A stretch of DNA of 64,000 nucleotides from Eudorina sp. 2006-703-Eu-15 (Eukaryota; Chlorophyta; Chlorophyceae; Chlamydomonadales; Volvocaceae): the NCBI GenBank assembly GCA_003117195.1, contig BDSI01000012.1, forward strand, positions 186,001 through 250,000. The letters are read 5' to 3'. Of this stretch, positions 60,201 to 64,000 are shown in pieces; the first letter of the stretch is position 1, and every line of letters starts with the position of its first letter. The translations under genes were made by a program, and so were the position numbers. Below the pieces are notes generated by a model. The model was not told the DNA's origin, searched no databases, and saw nothing but the letters and a program-made list of their open reading frames with translations.

Positions 60201-60284
60201 TTCCTCAGGCTGACTTGCTCGGCCGCTGTGGTGCTGGGACCGAGACGCATCGCCTGACTGGCTCAAACATTGTCCCATCGTCAC
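46904..60284 (-). CDS. GAF-PAS-TKL protein kinase, 1542 aa, 17 exons
   Basis: Exons: 59545-60284, 58888-58993, 56805-56886, 56189-56414, 55359-55422, 54856-55055, 53861-54011, 53400-53462, 53123-53212, 52587-52700, 51959-52273, 51291-51378, 49289-51048, 48917-49060, 48577-48681, 47884-47974 and 46904-47193. Phases match throughout and the sum is 1543 codons with stop; the intron after exon 2 needs a GC donor. The N-terminus MTMGQCLSQ offers an acylation site if the second Met is used. A GAF domain spans about 250-406 (ICRIWQAPAACVTLLDTDHV, YLTSPLVASNGHRLGAICFT). A PAS domain follows about 475-560 (GWTILYTSAAWEALTGVDRA). The kinase domain has GQGSYGTVYHAKWHGADVAI then K, a large insertion, LWMVLEFMDKGSL, HGDLSAVNVLL, SDFGLS and THMAPE. 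The HGDL loop lacks the Arg of HRD, so this is a non-RD kinase. Such GAF/PAS Raf-like kinases suggest signal or ligand sensing; ligand and substrate are unknown. Confidence 0.9.
47249..47300 (+). repeat. Dispersed motif C copy in a kinase intron
   Basis: Contains TTGGTAGACATATTCAAACT and GGTGCTGCCAGAGG. It lies in intron 47194-47883. The best copy is at 51602-51650. Confidence 0.8.
48098..48194 (+). repeat. Dispersed repeat F, copy 1
   Basis: About 95 bp with GGGTCTTGTTTTGTTCAGCA and GGTGGCGCGGCTGCCTTGTT, in kinase intron 47975-48576. A direct copy, nearly 90 percent identical by eye, is at 53652-53742; both are followed by a GGGCGGGCTTCATTT/AAACACACACGC segment. Confidence 0.85.
48794..48837. 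repeat. (GGTCAG)7 hexamer repeat
   Basis: Seven copies of GGTCAG in kinase intron 48682-48916. Confidence 0.9.
49078..49226. repeat. 15-bp minisatellite in a kinase intron
   Basis: About ten copies of GGGCGGGGTTGAGAG in intron 49061-49288. Confidence 0.9.
51158..51232. repeat. (GACA)n microsatellite
   Basis: About 18 GACA copies in kinase intron 51049-51290, near the acceptor of the giant exon 49289-51048. Confidence 0.95.
51602..51650 (+). repeat. Dispersed motif C, best copy
   Basis: TATAGGAAATTGGTAGACAT followed by GTTCAAACTGCGCTGCTGCC, in kinase intron 51379-51958. Confidence 0.8.
52461..52521 (-). repeat. Dispersed repeat D copy in a kinase intron
   Basis: Carries CTTGCATGCCACGCACATCT and GTTCTGCCTGCCGTAGAACA, in intron 52274-52586; compare 35001-35062. 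Confidence 0.75.
53652..53742 (+). repeat. Dispersed repeat F, copy 2
   Basis: Direct copy of 48098-48194, in kinase intron 53463-53860. Confidence 0.85.
54011..54265. repeat. G-rich minisatellite next to the PAS exon
   Basis: [19 protein letters not shown] repeats grading into CAGGGACAGGGACGGGGTC repeats. On the transcript strand this is a long pyrimidine tract just before the acceptor of exon 53861-54011. Confidence 0.8.
57746..57817 (+). repeat. Dispersed repeat D copy, inverted
   Basis: CTAGGCAGGCAGAACAGGAG then TGCGTGACATTCGAGGGGCC, in kinase intron 56887-58887; reverse complement of the copies at 35001 and 52461. Confidence 0.75.
58330..58875. repeat. 17-19-bp minisatellite filling a kinase intron start
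   Basis: About 30 copies of CCCCCTTTGACCCGTGGC with small length changes. The array begins 12 bp inside the proposed GC-donor intron 56887-58887 and stays open on the minus strand in phase with exon 2. Confidence 0.95.
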
Positions 60285-62771
60285 TTAACTTCGACACCAG
60301 CACAGTCGAACACCTTTGGGCCTGCTGGGTAAAAACAAGTTGTGGCCAGTGACACGGAAACCGTGCCAAGACTCATATGACCAAATGTACAACTGGTTCG
60401 GAGGAAGATATAAAAAAGACTTTCAAGAACACAAGTCGGGAAACGCGTCTTGTATTCCTAGTCTAGGCCTCTGTCCGAAAACTGTGCGTTTCCCGTCCGC
60501 GCCCCACACAAAGCGGCAGTTACTTTCGCCTTGGCAGGTCACGGCCCAAAATGGCATTGGACGATTATACAGTTCGTACAGAAACGACGTACGTGCGGAG
60601 GTGCGGTGAAAACTCCAAGGGCGCAATCGACGATGTCACTGCTTTGTTAGTTCTGGTCACATAAACTTATCAACTTGTTGTTGCCCTTCTGGTTAAAACG
60701 TCCCGACAAGGCTGTTGCTTGGCGCCCGCGTGGACCGTACAAGCTCGTAGAAGCTCGGAGCTGTCCGCCTGCCTTTATAAACAGGGTTATTACAGTTCGT
60801 TGACTCTCGGACGCATGTACTGGCTGACTAAGTTGGTTCCTGCCTGAGATGCGTTGCTGACTCTGGGTTTGTTGTGTAACTCAATGTTGTTTACATCTTA
60901 CTTGGATTTGTTGTAGTGGCCATCAGCTCCAGTTGCTTTGCCGATGAAACAGTCGGGCAAGTTACACACAGTTTCTGGTGTCGGACAAAGAGATCGTGTT
61001 CATTCTGAAACTCGCTGAAGCATTAACCGCGCACAATATTCATTCGTGACCTCAGACTGCATCCCTGAGCTTTTCACGACGACAGCAGCAAGCGCAATCG
61101 TCTCAGAAACAACTCCCCGCAACAGGCGACTCAGGGCACCACCGATATGACAGCCGGACCCTGGCAGCTGCCCCAGCACGTGCGCCCCCCACTGCATCCC
61201 CCGTGGCTTGCATCCAAAACGGCAACTGCTGCCCGGGTTGGGGCTTTCACAGCCCCTGCTGCCTCAGCTGCCCAGCACTTCTCGCGCATTAGGATTCACG
61301 GTTACAAGGGGGACCAACAACCAAGTTGATCGCTCGCCGTCACTGCATTAGCCATACATTTGTCGGGGTGGCGATGCACGTCAGCCCGGTCCTCCGACTG
61401 GCGCCATACCCCAGCGCAGTGAGAGTGCGTAACGTATGGCATCAAACGCTTGGCCCCCCTTTCCCTTGCAACCCACACACGGCTGCTGGCTGCGCGATTC
61501 CTGAGTCAAGCCACAAGACCGGCGCCCACAACCACGCTGAAGCTCAATCCACGCGCGGGTGCTTCATCTGCCGCCCGGGAGTAATCCCGTCATGAAAAGA
61601 ATTCCACTCAAAATACAACCGACTCCCTGGCCATCAGTCCTGGTGCTGCAGCCGCCGGTTATCCACCCTCCTAAGCGAGGTCATTCGAACCAACAGCGCG
61701 TCGCCCGTTCCTTGGTTCGACCTAAAAGTGTGGCTAGGGTTACCGTGCGCCAACATGAGTAAAACCGACACGTGCTGGCCGGCGGGGGGGGGGGAGGTTA
61801 AAACCCGTACAGCCCGTGCGATGAGCATAGCGCAGGGGCGCAAGAGAAGGAGCAAGGGTCAGGCAAGCAATCTGCAACCCTTGCAAACGGCTTGCCCAGT
61901 GAGTTGAACACATGAAGAACGCCGTGCTCACATGATAAACCATCTCGAACGTAATGTTCATCCATTTTATCATTCATGCATTCATTCATCTCGAATCATT
62001 CATCAGGAAACCGGACAACGGGACAAGCGCCACAGACAGCCAGACGTACAACGAAAGGTTGCCGCGGACAGCCTCTCCAACCCAAATGGAGGGTGCCGAC
62101 TGCCGAGAAAATCGAGGCCGGGGAAAACACACCCTCACAACTGGGTCTTTTCTGAACACCCTCACAACCTCAATGCGAGTGCCCTGTCAAACAACGCGTT
62201 GCCGCACACTCCAGGCGTTGGGTTGGGAGCGTGTCGCGGTACTGCGCACCCACAAATGCATCGACGGTGTATCTTCACTCATCTTCAGCCGCCAAACAGG
62301 TCGGTGCACGGCAACACAGCCCGATTGGCCAGCGCTCCAGCCCCCGATTACCGCCGCCTCTGCTGCCCGATGCAAACGCACCACCCTCCCCGCGTCCAAC
62401 CTGCCGCTTCCCGCCCGCAAACTCAAAACTTAGTACCGTGACATGAAGCAACCCTAGCGCCACTTGCAGGCGCACACGGTCCCCTGATCACGCTCTACCT
62501 ACCGCTGTACCGCCCAGTCGCGAAAAGTAATCAGAACAACCAATCAACCAACAACTAACGGGTCCAACGAGGACAGCAAGCCCGTCACCGTCCGTTTAAG
62601 GGTCAAAAGTTAGCATTCTCAACACTCTTACGCCACGCTTCAGGGGCGCAGCCCCCACGGGTAATCATCGTTGGTACGAATTGTCGCCGGGCTGGGTGTG
62701 TCTGGGCAGTTTTACTTTTCAACCCCCACGGGTCCAACGAGGACGGCAAGCACGTCACGGCTCACGGGTAA
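60285..62771. other. Intergenic region between kinase start and SGNH gene end
   Basis: About 2.5 kb expected to hold the kinase promoter. GC is lower around 60600-61000. A motif A copy lies at 62690-62725. I find no coding exon series or RNA gene, and no TGTAA close after the SGNH stop. Confidence 0.5.
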
Positions 62772-63936
62772 TCAGAACACGGTCAGACCCAGCACCTTGA
62801 TCTTATTCTCTGTACGGCCGGCTTCCCTCGCCTCAAACACAAACAACATGCACGTGCCTTCATTAGTCTTGGGTCGGCTGATGGGCACCACCTCCACCCT
62901 TGCCTCCGAAACATGCTGACCCCACAAGCAGTCGATGTCCTTGCTGCCCAACACCGCCTCCGGATCGGCAGCGCCCGCGTCGCCGTCGCCGCACTCCGGC
63001 TCGCCGCCGCCGCCGCCCCGAGTTCGCGCGGACGCGGCAACCGCCATCACCGTCAACCGTACGACACCCATGTGTTCGTACGACTTGAGCAGCATCACGT
63101 GCACCTCCCCGATCTGCACGGGGTGCCGGCCGACCTCCTCCGCGCGCGCCACGACCGTGCACTTGGCGCCCACGGTCTCGGTTATCAAGCCCGGCTTGCC
63201 GGGGACGTCCGACCGGATCGCCCATTCCGCGCAGCCCTTCATGCGGCCCGCGGTCGTCTTTCTATACACCGTTGGGATGTGCAGCGGGCTTGTGTCCAGG
63301 TACTTATCCAAGACCGACTGCTTCACGAAAGCCGGCGGTCGGGGGCAGTACGGCGCCGGCTGGGGATCGTGCCACGGGCGGTGCCCCTGGAAGAGCACCT
63401 GCGCCGTCAGGAAATGTACGACCGCCCTGGCCAGCATCTGGTGCCCCCACGGGCCGGGGTGCATGTCGCTCACGGGTTCCGAGTACCAGGACGTGTTCAG
63501 CCAGGCCTCCCCGGCCGGCGTGCTGAACGGGCCGAAGCCGTCGATGATGGAGACGTACGGCACTCCGTGCGCGATCGCCACGGCCAGCTGTGTATGTACG
63601 GCATCCGTGGTCCGGGGCAGCGGCCCCCGCCACACATCCCCGCGCCGCGTCGACGTGCCGAGGTACAGCACCGCCGCGCCAGTCCATGTACGGCTGTAGT
63701 TGGTCGTCGTGCTGCAGTACGACGTGGCGTTCGCCGGCGCCAGCCCCGCGGCTCTGTGGGGCCGCTGCAGGAGCAGCGCCATCAGGATCTCCGTCTGGGA
63801 CCGAATGAAGACGTCGGGGTCGGCGCCCCTTCCGGCGTCCTTCATCATCTCGTGCATGTCATTCACGGAGGTGTCCACGATGACCACATCTGTGTCCCCC
63901 AGGAGGAGCTCCTGCCGCCCCACCAGGAAGTCGATC
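62772..63936 (-). CDS. SGNH/GDSL-like hydrolase, last exon only (387 aa), 5' end outside window
   Basis: One open exon runs from an acceptor (CAG before 63936) to the stop at 62772-62774, entering with one base of a split codon. Near its start is DTDVVIVDTSVNDMHEMM, where the Asn suits the block III Asn of SGNH hydrolases. Later come GVPYVSIIDGFGPFS and SEPVSDMHPGPWGHQMLARA, the latter a block V-like Asp-x-x-His. The block I GDS(L) serine would lie upstream, beyond the window. The C-terminal 180 residues (after about 200) form a second region with a Cys-containing start and a Gly-rich loop, not recognised. The family hydrolyses esters, often of lipids or acetylated sugars; the substrate cannot be inferred. 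Start codons inside the exon should not be taken as the true start. Confidence 0.7.
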
Positions 63937-64000
63937 CTGAGGGAGCACGGGGGGGGGGGGCGTGGAGGTAATGTCGAGGGCAGGCTAGCAGGGGTTGGGC

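Overview
This is nuclear DNA of a green alga, most likely a GC-rich chlorophycean (Chlamydomonas/Volvox-like); the species cannot be named from sequence alone. Reasons: genes with many short exons split by phase-consistent GT-AG introns; very high GC with G- or C-rich introns; the green-algal poly(A) signal TGTAA 56-113 bp after four stop codons; a kinase of the GAF-PAS-TKL type with an HGDL catalytic loop; and plant-like ribosomal and RNA-binding proteins. Most coding sequence is invisible as long ORFs. I rebuilt the gene models by matching splice sites and codon phase; most long ORFs in the window are shadows or read-through of repeats.

Layout. 1-5872: tandem satellite with a 106-bp unit and traces of higher-order structure. 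7923-11469 (-): seven-exon gene for a predicted secreted 672-aa protein of unknown function. 13623-16190 (-): eight-exon two-RRM RNA-binding protein. 16413-20187 (+): seven-exon gene fusing an organellar GatC (tRNA-dependent amidotransferase subunit) to an EMAP-II/Arc1p-type tRNA-binding module; it is divergent from the RRM gene across a 222-bp AT-richer gap. 21801-38071 (-): 27-exon HERC-type E3 ubiquitin ligase (RCC1 repeats plus HECT), with an apparent frame break in the HECT N-lobe and a tRNA-Pro(CGG) gene in one intron on the opposite strand. 41584-41795 (+): the 25-aa ribosomal protein eL41, split into a 12-nt and a 66-nt exon. 46904-60284 (-): 17-exon, 1542-aa GAF-PAS-TKL kinase with a probable N-myristoylation start, a ~560-aa low-complexity insertion in the kinase N-lobe and one probable GC-AG intron. 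62772-63936 (-): last exon of an SGNH/GDSL-like hydrolase whose start lies beyond the window.

The genes are unrelated housekeeping and signalling genes, not an operon. The most novel item is the GatC-EMAPII fusion. The second theme is intron content: several short dispersed repeat families recur in introns of different genes, and many introns carry private minisatellites, some overlapping splice-site sequence.
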